Source: an uncultured Porphyromonadaceae bacterium (lineage in GTDB: Bacteria; Bacteroidota; Bacteroidia; Bacteroidales; Muribaculaceae). Taken from it: 64,000 nucleotides of DNA. Below are positions 25,439 through 34,759 of this stretch, piece by piece. The notes under the pieces were generated by a model. That model had not been told where the DNA came from and did not search any database. It saw only the letters and a list, made by a program, of their open reading frames with translations. The stretch spans positions 27,115-91,114 of the forward strand of contig CALKRW010000031.1 in the NCBI GenBank assembly GCA_937989585.1. Reading direction: 5' to 3'. The first letter of the stretch is position 1. Every line of letters begins with the position of its first letter. The position numbers and the translations under genes are program-made.

Positions 25439-26170
25439 TCAATTATTTTCATTTCCACCATTTCCGTTTGGTTTTTTTGACCATCCGGCACCGCGCCATC
25501 GGTTCATGGCTGCTTGCGCTATCTCACTACGACGGTCTGGCTTGGTGTAGCTGGCGGCGAGAAGCTGCGCGGTCTCGCCCCGACCATGAAGCTGAACCAG
25601 GAAACGGAGCAGATTCTCATTCGCCTCGGTTATGTCCTTATATATGCGCAAGTACTCTTTCTTCCGCTGGGAGTTCGGCATATATGCCTGTTTAATAGCG
25701 GTGACAGCCGTCGTGAATTTGTTGTAATATTCACACCATAGAGAGACATGGGCATTCTGACCTCCGGCAGTAACCAGACGGTTGATGTTCCGCTGAAAGT
25801 CCTCCAACTTGGATTCTATCTTGCGACCTTCCGCCATCCATGCGAGGTCAACCTGACGGTCAGCCATATTCAATGCCTCTATTTCTGCTCTTTTGACAAA
25901 AGCGGAATCAAGTTTCTCGGCATCATCTATCTGCTGATAGGCGGATATGCCGGCAGTCGTGCGGAACGACATCTTGTTTTCCGCATTGGCAGTCTTCCGG
26001 TAGTTGTTGTGGAGAATTTGATAATACAGACTCGGTGTCAGAGAACCTGCACCGGTTTCCTGCACTGTTATCTGGTTCATCTTCGCATTGTCGTGATTGT
26101 GGGTGATACGCTGTGCTTTGGCTGACAATGCGAAAGCCATCAAAAGCACCGGGATGTAAAATCGTTTCAT
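25439..26170 (-). CDS. Tra-operon secreted protein (DUF5045-like)
   Basis: 243 aa with signal peptide ending LSAKAQ. Contains TPSLYYQILHNNYRKTA and a helical body with charged residues, ending in a Pro/Gly/Asn-rich tail. It resembles a Bacteroidales tra-linked family often labelled DUF5045, but that link is from memory and moderate. Overlaps the next upstream gene by 4 bp. Probably periplasmic, in the region where VirB5-like proteins are encoded. Confidence 0.6.
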   Translation of the reverse strand: MKRFYIPVLLMAFALSAKAQRITHNHDNAKMNQITVQETGAGSLTPSLYYQILHNNYRKTANAENKMSFRTTAGISAYQQIDDAEKLDSAFVKRAEIEALNMADRQVDLAWMAEGRKIESKLEDFQRNINRLVTAGGQNAHVSLWCEYYNKFTTAVTAIKQAYMPNSQRKKEYLRIYKDITEANENLLRFLVQLHGRGETAQLLAASYTKPDRRSEIAQAAMNRWRGAGWSKKPNGNGGNENN

Positions 26171-26904
26171 TGATTCTCTTTATTAAGGTATCCTGCATCA
26201 CGCCATCTTCCGAAGGCGTCGTCAATAATCTCTCGCAGAGTTTTGTTGCGGTAAACCGATGATTTCCAATAACCGATCCTGACCTGTATGTATCTCCATG
26301 TGTCGAAGTAAGCCTTGTTGACATGAAGCCTTATGTTGTCCAGCGACTGATTGATGGAGTTGAGAACCATCATAAGGTCGGAAGTCGAACAGGCTGCCGC
26401 GCCAGTGGCATACAGCACAAGGTCGGTCATCGAGCGGTAAAGGTTCTCAGCCTCGTTGCCTATCTTCTGAATACAGTGGAAATTGACCATGATTATCAGG
26501 GTGTCAGACATCTCGATTTTACCTCTTGAGAGGCACTTCTCATGAAAGTCGGTCAGCATCTTCTTGTACTTCACCACGTTATCCGTAACATTCGTATAAG
26601 TGTCGCGTACATTCAATGCCGTTCTCGTTGACTGATAGATAATGTCTATGATGTCGAAAGCCTTGGTGTATTTATCAAGGTCGAAGTTGAGTTACTTGTA
26701 GTCATCCGAGGCATCGGCTGAATACTTATGGAGAAGCTGATTGCTCATCTCCAAGGTCGAGCGGGCAAGCAGGAGGCTTTTCTGATGCTTGTGGTCGGAG
26801 ATGTAAGCCTCAACGGAGGCAACATCGAAGCTCCACTGGGCATTGGCAATCATCGGAACCAGCAATGGCAACATCAGAAGTATGGCGAATAAAAACTTTT
26901 TCAT
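26167..26904 (-). pseudogene. VirB5/TraI-position secreted protein interrupted by an in-frame TAA
   Basis: A 245-codon frame begins with signal peptide MKKFLFAILLMLPLLVP and runs through a helical body. It is broken by TAA at 26694-26692, after SADASDDYK. The frame continues with LNFDLDKYTKAFDIIDIIYQ to a proper end (AGYLNKENQ), and that end overlaps the next gene by 4 bp. All evidence on both sides favours one gene with a single nonsense change (for example from CAA, AAA or GAA). If real, the tra operon may be defective unless translation restarts (TTG at 26616 is a weak candidate). Confidence 0.8.
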
Positions 26905-26910
26905 CTGTTA

Positions 26911-29460
26911 TCATTTTTCTATGTCTTCGTCATATTTTCCATTATACATGTCCGAATGTGCGGCATTGGCAGCATTGCGGAGCCAGCGGCGACGGGCTTG
27001 CTGTATGAGAGTTTGTCTGCGACCCTGTTCATCGTTGACAGAAGGTACGATGGTCAGAAGCACATCAATAATCGAGCGTTTGTAGTTCATCATCTTCTCA
27101 ATCGACACAAGGTTGACATAAATCTTATGAAGTCTCATGTCAACACCTCTCGCTATCTCAAGACGGTCAGATGACCAGAGAAGATGATAAGTATCTTCTG
27201 TATCATCTGTTACAGAAGGCTCGGTCCTGCAATACTGGGTGTCGAGCTGACAATCAGGGTACTCACGGGCTATTGCAGATAGTTTTTCGTTGATCTGTTT
27301 CTCTTTGTCTACATCCGAAGCGCTGGGGGCAAGATTTATTATCTCGACAACCTGAGTGTCGGAATATTCGGCATATAACTCATAGTCAATCTGCACAATG
27401 GCGCGGTGTACCTTTATGCCGAGAACATATTTTGGTTTCCGGATAATGGATATAGTTGCTTTGAAGGTCAGTGAGCCGTTAATGTTCGGCGCGTGTGCCT
27501 TGCGGATATAGGTATAGCCCGACCAATAACCGTCGCCGTTCCATTTTAGGTTATATGCAGTCTTGCAGTCCTGCATGATTGCAGGAATACGGTAATAATC
27601 ATCGGTTTGGATGTCATTGTCCTGTGAGGCGTCGTCCTTGGCTTGCAGTACTTCCTGCAATTTCTTCTTATAATCAGACAACTGAGTCTTCATCTGACTT
27701 ATCTGATTCTGGTTAGCGTTATAATGCTGTCGCAGACTGGCAGCTTCCTCAACTGTCGCCGAAGCTATCTGCTTGATAAAGTCGGCGTTCTGACGCTCCA
27801 ACTGGTCAATCTGTGCCTGCGTGAGTGCGATTTTATTGCGGTATTCCGTTTCCAATGCGTCCAGTCCCGATGTATCGACATCCTGATTTCCGGATAGAGT
27901 TGTCAACATCGAGCATTCTTTAGTGTGATTATTCAATGAGCCTCCACAACCTTTGCACTTGTAGGTCGTGGTTCCGCTCATCAGTTCGGCTCCATCGTGG
28001 CAGGTTACGGATACGATCACGCTCTCTGTGCCTTTCAGCTTGTCGGCATTCGAAGCCGAGTAATAGTTGCGGCTGCCGTATCCTATCTGATACACAAGTC
28101 CTTCCTCATTGTCATTGAACTCCTTGAGTTTGACTTGCATCTGCTTCTGGAAAGTAGACAGATCCATTTTATAGCTGTCAAAGACATCCTCATAGACTTC
28201 CTCCGTCCAGTTCCACGATTTTGTTACGGTTATCGAATAGGCGTATGCCTTTCCGTACTGCTTACCGCCTCGGTTGAGAATATAACCGTTGCGGTAATAG
28301 TTTATGTTATAGCGGTATCGGTCATCCTGTTGGTTGAGTTGTGCGACTTTGCTGCGCGACCATCCGGCATGAGCTTCAGAATTACTCAATGCCGCTTCGA
28401 CTTCTGCTGCTGAGGGATAATAGTTAGGGTCTTTGGTGCTTATCCTGTACCAAGGTGAGCCGTACAGAATGGAGTTGTTATCAGTAGGAGGATTATAATT
28501 GCAGACAGTCTCAGAGCCTGACTCCCTTCTATATATGTACCATCGCTGGGTGTAAAACTGTCCGTCGGCACGATCAACGTAGTCTGTTACCCAGCCTGTC
28601 ATATTGTAGTTGGAGATATTGAAAAGACGATTGACATTCTCCGGAGAACCAACAATGTCCATCAACTGACCGGCAAGAAGGTTGTTGATATTGCCGTATA
28701 TGCGCTCACAGCTTACCACAGCGTCATAGATACCGGTAATTTTTCCCTGCATCAGACCGCTGAAGTCGGAACCTGAGAGTACCTGGTTCATAATATTCTC
28801 AGCTGTGCTTGAGGCTATACCGACCGCAATATTGTAAAGATTCTCTGCATCGGTCTTCAGGTTTTCCTTTGTGAAATGGTCGGGAGACTCGGCAAGCATC
28901 TGCTGCATATTGTCCCAGTTGACAATATTGTATTGCGCAAACTCAAAAAGTTCTCTGATTTGCGGATTGAGTTCAAGAAAGTTGATGTCGCTGAATCCAA
29001 GTCTGCTATTTGTCACAACCGATTCGAACTGCATACACAATGCCTTCGTTTCATCGCAAATCTTCATCAGATAGTTCCCCCAATAGAGGGCATTATGAGG
29101 CTGCTCCAGCATCAAACGGGCGACCACCACAATCTTAGGAATGATTTTGGTAGCCATCATACGGTAGATGCGCTTGTAATAGTAGTTCTCGGTCGAACTG
29201 CTCCATATTCCAAGGTCGGTAAGAGCCTTGCGGTCGAGAAATTTGGATGAGAAAATGGCGGCAGCGGCGACCTCCGCTGATGTGTATTTCTCCAGAATTT
29301 TCTTAACCTGCTCATTATAATATGCCTCCGCGCCTGTCTCGACGCCATAAGCCGAAGCCATAGCCGCAACAGTCCGTTCATCAATATTGATATTGGCATA
29401 TTGGGCCGAAACTTTTACTCCGGCAAAACACATTATTAATATAAGCAGGATACGGTTCAT
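26911..29460 (-). CDS. Very large secreted conjugation-operon protein, unknown function
   Basis: 849 aa with signal peptide ending VKVSAQ. The N-terminal third is helical (VEAAAAIFSSKF-like repeats). A middle region rich in Tyr/Asn/Ser contains a CxxC pair and a further Cys (CKGCGGSLNNHTKEC), possibly zinc-binding. A coiled coil follows at ~545-620 (LTQAQIDQLERQNADFIKQ, SQMKTQLSDYKKKLQEV), then a beta-rich C-terminus. Sits between the VirB4-like ATPase and the VirB5-position gene. No known family recognised; a mating-surface or channel role is inferred from secretion and context. Confidence 0.75.
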   Translation of the reverse strand: MNRILLILIMCFAGVKVSAQYANINIDERTVAAMASAYGVETGAEAYYNEQVKKILEKYTSAEVAAAAIFSSKFLDRKALTDLGIWSSSTENYYYKRIYRMMATKIIPKIVVVARLMLEQPHNALYWGNYLMKICDETKALCMQFESVVTNSRLGFSDINFLELNPQIRELFEFAQYNIVNWDNMQQMLAESPDHFTKENLKTDAENLYNIAVGIASSTAENIMNQVLSGSDFSGLMQGKITGIYDAVVSCERIYGNINNLLAGQLMDIVGSPENVNRLFNISNYNMTGWVTDYVDRADGQFYTQRWYIYRRESGSETVCNYNPPTDNNSILYGSPWYRISTKDPNYYPSAAEVEAALSNSEAHAGWSRSKVAQLNQQDDRYRYNINYYRNGYILNRGGKQYGKAYAYSITVTKSWNWTEEVYEDVFDSYKMDLSTFQKQMQVKLKEFNDNEEGLVYQIGYGSRNYYSASNADKLKGTESVIVSVTCHDGAELMSGTTTYKCKGCGGSLNNHTKECSMLTTLSGNQDVDTSGLDALETEYRNKIALTQAQIDQLERQNADFIKQIASATVEEAASLRQHYNANQNQISQMKTQLSDYKKKLQEVLQAKDDASQDNDIQTDDYYRIPAIMQDCKTAYNLKWNGDGYWSGYTYIRKAHAPNINGSLTFKATISIIRKPKYVLGIKVHRAIVQIDYELYAEYSDTQVVEIINLAPSASDVDKEKQINEKLSAIAREYPDCQLDTQYCRTEPSVTDDTEDTYHLLWSSDRLEIARGVDMRLHKIYVNLVSIEKMMNYKRSIIDVLLTIVPSVNDEQGRRQTLIQQARRRWLRNAANAAHSDMYNGKYDEDIEK

Positions 29461-29484
29461 TATTGTTTATTAGAATAGGAAATA

Positions 29485-32172
29485 TCAGAGATTCAACACC
29501 TTGCCTTCGTGGTTCACACGCTGGGCAAATGCGAGTGATTTAGAGATGCCGGACTTCGCCCAATCCCGGCAATAAGCTTCTATCGCTTTCTGATGCGAGC
29601 ATCGAAGCTCACGTTTGTAGAGTTTAAGCGCCTCTTTCTCGGCTCTTTCTGTCGTATAGGTCATGTAGCACTCGCGGGGTTCCTCCACACCGAAGACATT
29701 CCTGACGGCACCACGACGGATGAACACTTCTCTGAAGAATGCTCGACCGTCTTTGTTCTCAAGGCGGTTGATAGTGAAAATCTTCTTGCAGTCTATATCG
29801 GTCAGACCAAGGATCTTTTTAATTTCATCGAAGCGTTCCTTGAACTTCGATTGGTCAAGCAGCATAACTACGTCGGAGTTATTGATGATTGCCTCTTTGA
29901 CAATCTCCGAGCCGATGATGTCCTGTATCTCCTGCGTCACCACTCCGACGGAAGCCCAGAACTTACGGGCTGTCTTATAGAGATACTTGATGTACTCTGC
30001 CATGAGCGGCGAGGCGATGGCTTTCCATGCCTCTTCAATCACAAGAACCTTGCGGTTCTTTTTCAGGCGCATCTTCTGGAGGAAGACATCCATGATAATC
30101 AGCGTCACAATAGGGAACAGCTTCTTGTTCTCCTTGATCGCGTCCACCTCAAAGACAATGAATGTCTTGTCAAAGAGAGTGGAATCCACATTCTCGTTCA
30201 GGATTTTCTCGTATGCGCCGCCCTTATAGAATGGCTGAAGCATCGTGGAATAGGTGGAGTAACTGATTGTGGTTATGTCATTCTCGGTGCATATCTGCTC
30301 CAGACGGTCAAAGGAATAGTCGAAGAATGAGTTGAATCTCAGTTCCGTTACTTTGAGAGCCGCACGGCGTTTCTCCAATACCTCAATTTGCTTGCGCACC
30401 ATCTCATCTACCTCTTTCGGAGGCATATTGGGGTTCTTACGACTGGCAGAGGCGAACAGGTTCTTCAACAGCACTTCACGCTGCTCATCAGTATATTGGG
30501 TAAACCCATTGAAGTAGGCATCGTAGTAGTCGATGATGATCTGCTCCACAATACGGAACTCGATTTCAGGAATCTTTGCGTCAGACCCTTTCCATATCAG
30601 GAGGACAAGGTTCTTGAGGAAGTCAATCTTTTCGATGTTGTACTCGTTCCGGTTGATTTTGAACGGGTTCATGGTGATGGGCTTTTCCTCTGTATAGGAG
30701 ATATATTTGCCACCGAGATACTCGCACAGACCCTCGTATGAGTTACCCGTATCAACCATCACGACATCGGTGTTCTGCTCATGGAGCTGACGCACCACGC
30801 TGTTCATGTGGAACGACTTGCCGCTTCCCGAAGGTCCCAAGCAGAAGAAATTAGAGTTGTCAGTCAGCTTATTAGTTCCTTCCTTGCCGGATATGTCGAT
30901 GGCGACGGGCACGCCCTGACGGTCGGTATAGTAGATTTTCAGAGGCGTGTCCTCTGAGTGCTGGGAGTGTTCCTTATACATCAGACACATGGCAGCATCC
31001 GATATGGTTAGGAAGCGGTCATACTCAGGATTCATCTTGAAACAGTTGCCGGGGAAAGAGTTTACGAACAGTTCCAACTGGTTGTAGCTCTTCTTTGATA
31101 TATGGATGCCGAGTCGTCCGAAGACGTTTTCAAGATGGTTGGTCGGTTTCTGAAGGTCAACACCTTTCCTGCAAGTAACCATGATGTTGAAATGGGCATA
31201 GACGAGCTGCTTGTTTTCACGGGCGATGACTTCCTGAACCTTCTCTATGTCCTCGACGGCAATCTGGTTGCCCGGATTGGGGACGGAGGCGTGACGGTTA
31301 CGTTTTTTGTCGAGCATGGAAAGCTCTCGCTTCTGTCCCGGCATGAATATCATCTGATTATAAACGACAGACTCAATTTCGGGAATGGAGTCAAGGACTG
31401 ACATAAGGTCAACCGGAAGTGAGGTGTTATTGACCTCAATCTGAGTAAAGGGACGAATCAGAGTGGGGAGATTTATGCAGTCCACATCTACAATAGAGTA
31501 TATCTTGCAGTTCTTGTCTCCCATGCCAACGCTTTCCTCATCAGCCTTGAAGGTGCTGAAGGAGATGCGTTTGTTGGCGAAGTCCATAGCGAAAAAGCGG
31601 TCAACGACATCAGAAGCCTCACCATTATTGAGGAACTGTGCCTTAATGCCTGCATCGCGCAACTGGTCGGCGACCTTGCGGATTTTCACAAGGAAATCAC
31701 GCCACTTTTTGCTATCATAGCTGAACAGTCGGCTCTTCTTGCACTCCTGAGTAATTGTCAGATAAGTAAAGGAATCGGTGTACTGACGACCCTTGAAATA
31801 CTCGAAGTATGAGTTTGACAGGAACTCACGGTTCTCACCGTCCTCGTCGGCAAAACCTTTGCGCGTGAAAATGTCCTGTTTGTGGATGGCGTAGTCTTCG
31901 CCGAGTGTCGCACAAATGGCTGTGAACAACTTGGTATATTCATAGTAGGCATCGATGTTGCCTCCGAACTTCGCCACGGGGTTCTCCATATTCAGGATAG
32001 CCGAGACTTCTCCGGTCTTGGTGTATATCACACCGATACCGTCTGTATCTTCGATAGTGAAGTAAATGTCATGGAAAATGCGGCTTCGCTTTCCGCCTGT
32101 GCCGAAAACCCAGACAGAGATAGCCATACCGAGACATATAGCCAGACAGATTATGATGACGTATAGGGTCAT
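29485..32172 (-). CDS. traG: TraG (VirB4-like) conjugation ATPase
   Basis: 895 aa. One N-terminal membrane helix (YVIIICLAICLGMAISVWVF), a TraG N-domain, then the ATPase with Walker A GPSGSGKS at 446-453 and Walker B-like VLVIEEAWKAI near residue 700. It powers assembly of the conjugative type IV system at the inner membrane. Full length with no lesion. Upstream is the broken fimbrillin-like lipoprotein (2 bp gap); downstream the 849-aa secreted protein. Confidence 0.93.
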   Translation of the reverse strand: MTLYVIIICLAICLGMAISVWVFGTGGKRSRIFHDIYFTIEDTDGIGVIYTKTGEVSAILNMENPVAKFGGNIDAYYEYTKLFTAICATLGEDYAIHKQDIFTRKGFADEDGENREFLSNSYFEYFKGRQYTDSFTYLTITQECKKSRLFSYDSKKWRDFLVKIRKVADQLRDAGIKAQFLNNGEASDVVDRFFAMDFANKRISFSTFKADEESVGMGDKNCKIYSIVDVDCINLPTLIRPFTQIEVNNTSLPVDLMSVLDSIPEIESVVYNQMIFMPGQKRELSMLDKKRNRHASVPNPGNQIAVEDIEKVQEVIARENKQLVYAHFNIMVTCRKGVDLQKPTNHLENVFGRLGIHISKKSYNQLELFVNSFPGNCFKMNPEYDRFLTISDAAMCLMYKEHSQHSEDTPLKIYYTDRQGVPVAIDISGKEGTNKLTDNSNFFCLGPSGSGKSFHMNSVVRQLHEQNTDVVMVDTGNSYEGLCEYLGGKYISYTEEKPITMNPFKINRNEYNIEKIDFLKNLVLLIWKGSDAKIPEIEFRIVEQIIIDYYDAYFNGFTQYTDEQREVLLKNLFASASRKNPNMPPKEVDEMVRKQIEVLEKRRAALKVTELRFNSFFDYSFDRLEQICTENDITTISYSTYSTMLQPFYKGGAYEKILNENVDSTLFDKTFIVFEVDAIKENKKLFPIVTLIIMDVFLQKMRLKKNRKVLVIEEAWKAIASPLMAEYIKYLYKTARKFWASVGVVTQEIQDIIGSEIVKEAIINNSDVVMLLDQSKFKERFDEIKKILGLTDIDCKKIFTINRLENKDGRAFFREVFIRRGAVRNVFGVEEPRECYMTYTTERAEKEALKLYKRELRCSHQKAIEAYCRDWAKSGISKSLAFAQRVNHEGKVLNL

Positions 32173-32174
32173 AG

Positions 32175-33633
32175 TCAGAATAAGTAGAAAAGTCTTAGTT
32201 TGAGTTTTGCATATTGTTTTGAGTAGTTGGGCATTACAATCCCTTTGCCCATTTCTATGCCGTAAAAGTTATGATCGGAGGATTCGGAACAGGTCAGATA
32301 CTCGCCATTGAATGGCTCAACAAGTTCCGAGAGATTTGAGTGTGAATATGGCTGAAACAGATAAAATATCTGAGCCATTTCTGCCAATGTCGGAACATAG
32401 CTGCAGTGTCGTTTCTCAACTTGGTTCAGCATAGATTCCTCTTCTTTCCCTCCTTTTTTGTTAAGCAGGGCAGACGTAAGTATGGCTCCGTCCTTATAGC
32501 CGAAAGCGGTTTTATCGGAGTAAGGTATCTCCGGCTTGAATATCAACCGTTCATCCTCAGATGATGACGAATCATTGATAATGCCTTCGTTCCGTTGTCC
32601 GTCAATCGTAGTGAAGACATTTCCGCTTGTCAAGTTCTTGCTCCCGAAACTGAATGTGCCGGGTATATCCTCGATGGCGACGGCTTTACCATGTTTGCCA
32701 TCTGTCTGGAATACGACAGCGACTGTCATAGTATCGCGTTTTGCCACTACCAGTCCGTCTTTTCTGAGAAAATGACCGGTTTTGACAGTATCAACGACAG
32801 CGACTTTTCTTAAATCAGTCTTGCGCTGGTTGTCAACCCATGAAGATTTGGGCAGAAGCTGACCGTTCTTTTCTATTTTGAGATTGAGCTGTGTCATGCT
32901 CCCTGCGGACAATGGCGGGATTTTAGTCTTGAGAAGATATTCCGAACCGTTGACCACAGCCGACAGAACAATGTCTGAAGCAGCGTCGCAAGGGATAAGA
33001 TAAAAATCATGGTTGCGACCGCTGTTAACCAGACAGTCAACATCAATCCATATAGGCATTCCTTCGCCTGACTTTTCAATCCATTTTCCATTGTAAGGTA
33101 TGTATATTCCGTGAGTCGAAACGGATTCTCCTTTTCAGGGTCAGCGATTCAAGCACATCGGTAAGGTTGTCGCTTTCCACGCAGAATCTTAATAGAGCCA
33201 TCGAACTCTGAAATTTCATTTGAAAAGACAGCCTGGTGCCAACCGTCCTTCCGGATTCCAATCCGAAGATTCTGTCCGAGAAAGGTGCGGTCAGCGACAA
33301 GGTGTCGGAAGAAGACAGCGGCCAGCAGGCACTGACCGCCGAGGCGGTGTCAGCCATCAGTGAGGGCTGTTCCGGTTTGAGGCAGTCGGGAGACCCAACA
33401 AAGGCAAGGAAGTCTGTCTTTCCGTCCGAAGTCAGTCTCACTCCAATTCTGTCAGCTCCGGCGATAACTCCCGAAGCGGTGATCTCCACCGGCTTCAGTT
33501 CATCGCGCCACGCATCACGCACTTCAATGGCGGCTCTGGTCTGCTCCAAAGACGGACGCTTTTCCTCAGAGTTGCCGCATGAAAAACATATCAGCATGAT
33601 ACCCATTATATTTGTGTAGTGCAGGAGTGACAT
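32175..33633 (-). pseudogene. Fimbrillin-like lipoprotein with a one-base frameshift
   Basis: Two overlapping frames form one 485-aa protein. The N-terminal part has a lipobox (GIMLICFSCG) and a fimbrillin-type core ending NLTDVLESLTLK. After an extra A in the run read on the plus strand as T at 33132-33135, the frame shifts; the other frame continues GESVSTHGIYIPYNGKWIEK and leads to the end. The C-terminal part (VFQTDGKHGKAVAIEDIPG, YVPTLAEMAQIF) resembles the lipoprotein at 18342-18995. Probably a surface pilus/adhesin-like protein, now broken, or an assembly error. Confidence 0.75.
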
Positions 33634-33686
33634 CTTAGAAATGAGATTGGCTTGAATTTTGGTTAAAAGTTAAGTGAATGACTGGT

Positions 33687-33989
33687 TTAGAGACTTCGGG
33701 AACGGCAATAGACGAATACTCCCTTGTCGTTTTTCTTTGAATGGAGGCCCTTTCGCTGTTTGAACATTATAAGGGCGGCTCCGACTGCTACTGCGGCGAC
33801 AAGAGTTATAAGTCCGGCCACGAAACCGAAGACGATATACATGACGATGAACCCTACAATCGCCCCTCCTGCTGCCGCTGCCGCCCAATAGATATAGCGG
33901 CCCTGCAATCCCATCAGTTCAAGAGGCCGTTGAAGCCCCTTGAACATGGGATAGGATTGGTAACGGTCTTCGTCGCTCTCTTTTGCCAC
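33687..33989 (-). CDS. traF: TraF-like membrane protein (DUF4133)
   Basis: 100 aa. YPMFKGLQRPLELMGLQGRY followed by two membrane segments (WAAAAAGGAIVGFIVMYIVF and AGLITLVAAVAVGAALIMF) is the recognisable DUF4133/TraF pattern; VirB3-like role in inner membrane. Located between TraE-like proteins and TraG as in CTnDOT. Confidence 0.85.
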   Translation of the reverse strand: MAKESDEDRYQSYPMFKGLQRPLELMGLQGRYIYWAAAAAGGAIVGFIVMYIVFGFVAGLITLVAAVAVGAALIMFKQRKGLHSKKNDKGVFVYCRSRSL

Positions 33990-33992
33990 AGG

Positions 33993-34352
33993 TCAGACGC
34001 CGAAGAAGAGAGGCAGAGCCTGGGCAGCGGCCACGAGGAAGATGCAGGCACCGACAATCATCATGATTGACTTCTTGACATCCTGCTCCTCGTTGTTCAT
34101 CTTGATGTAGACGCTGATTGCGCCCACGATGGCGACAACGCCGGCGATAGCGTAGCAGAGCTTGACGACGATGGGGACATACTTGGCAATCTCCTCCGAT
34201 ACTGTGGTGAGTGCGGTGGTGCCTGCCTCGTAGTTGCCGGCGGAGTTCTGTGCGAACATTGCGACAGAGCCGACATTCATCATCATGCAGAACATCTGCA
34301 CGCGCTCGTTTCCGAAGAAGCCTTTGATTTTGTTTGCGATTTTCTTAATCAT
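33993..34352 (-). CDS. traE: TraE-like small membrane protein (DUF4134), copy 1
   Basis: 119 aa starting MIKKIANKIKGFFGNE. Two hydrophobic helices around VKLCYAIAGVVAIVGAISVY and SIMMIVGACIFLVAAAQALP, ending LFFGV, as in DUF4134/TraE, a VirB2 pilin-like family. The frame is open further upstream, but this Met gives the usual protein and leaves a normal intergenic distance. It shares the pattern KKxIMMxVGACxFL with the next gene upstream, so the two are paralogues. Confidence 0.8.
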   Translation of the reverse strand: MIKKIANKIKGFFGNERVQMFCMMMNVGSVAMFAQNSAGNYEAGTTALTTVSEEIAKYVPIVVKLCYAIAGVVAIVGAISVYIKMNNEEQDVKKSIMMIVGACIFLVAAAQALPLFFGV

Positions 34353-34423
34353 AAAATCTGGTGAATTTGGTTTGGTTTTTGAAATTAAATGATTGGTTTT
34401 GTGATTGTTATTGATTATGGAAA

Positions 34424-34759
34424 CTATATTCTGTATCCGAAGAAGGCTGGGAAGACGGTGGACGCTCCGATTAAGAATAGGCAAGCCCCGACAACCATCA
34501 TGATGTCTTTCTTTACCCCGTCTTCGCCGGAGTTCATCTTGATATAAATCTGTAGAGAGGAATAGATGACAACGATTGATGCTATGGCATATATAAGGTA
34601 TAGGACATAGAGCATCATCGTTACCACGAAGTCATGCTGTCTTGCAAGGGCGTCTGCGCCCCAGCTGTAATCAACACCTCCGCATTTAGCTGAAGCGCTG
34701 TTGGCCCATAGCAGACATACGGCGACAAGGCATCGGGGCAGCCATCGCTTAATACTCAT
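34424..34759 (-). CDS. TraE-like small membrane protein (DUF4134), copy 2
   Basis: 111 aa with signal peptide MSIKRWLPRCLVAVCLLWAN and two membrane helices (YVLYLIYAIASIVVIYSSLQ; DIMMVVGACLFLIGASTVFP). Ends AFFGYRI. Same architecture as the downstream copy, so the element encodes two pilin-like subunits. Its start lies 11 bp inside the preceding gene. A Met five codons further upstream is possible. Confidence 0.75.
   Translation of the reverse strand: MSIKRWLPRCLVAVCLLWANSASAKCGGVDYSWGADALARQHDFVVTMMLYVLYLIYAIASIVVIYSSLQIYIKMNSGEDGVKKDIMMVVGACLFLIGASTVFPAFFGYRI

Noticed and set aside
29593..30330. 245-codon rightward ORF inside traG
   Set aside because: It is antisense to the conserved VirB4-like ATPase, whose motifs and overlaps prove the minus-strand reading; composition is mirror-like.
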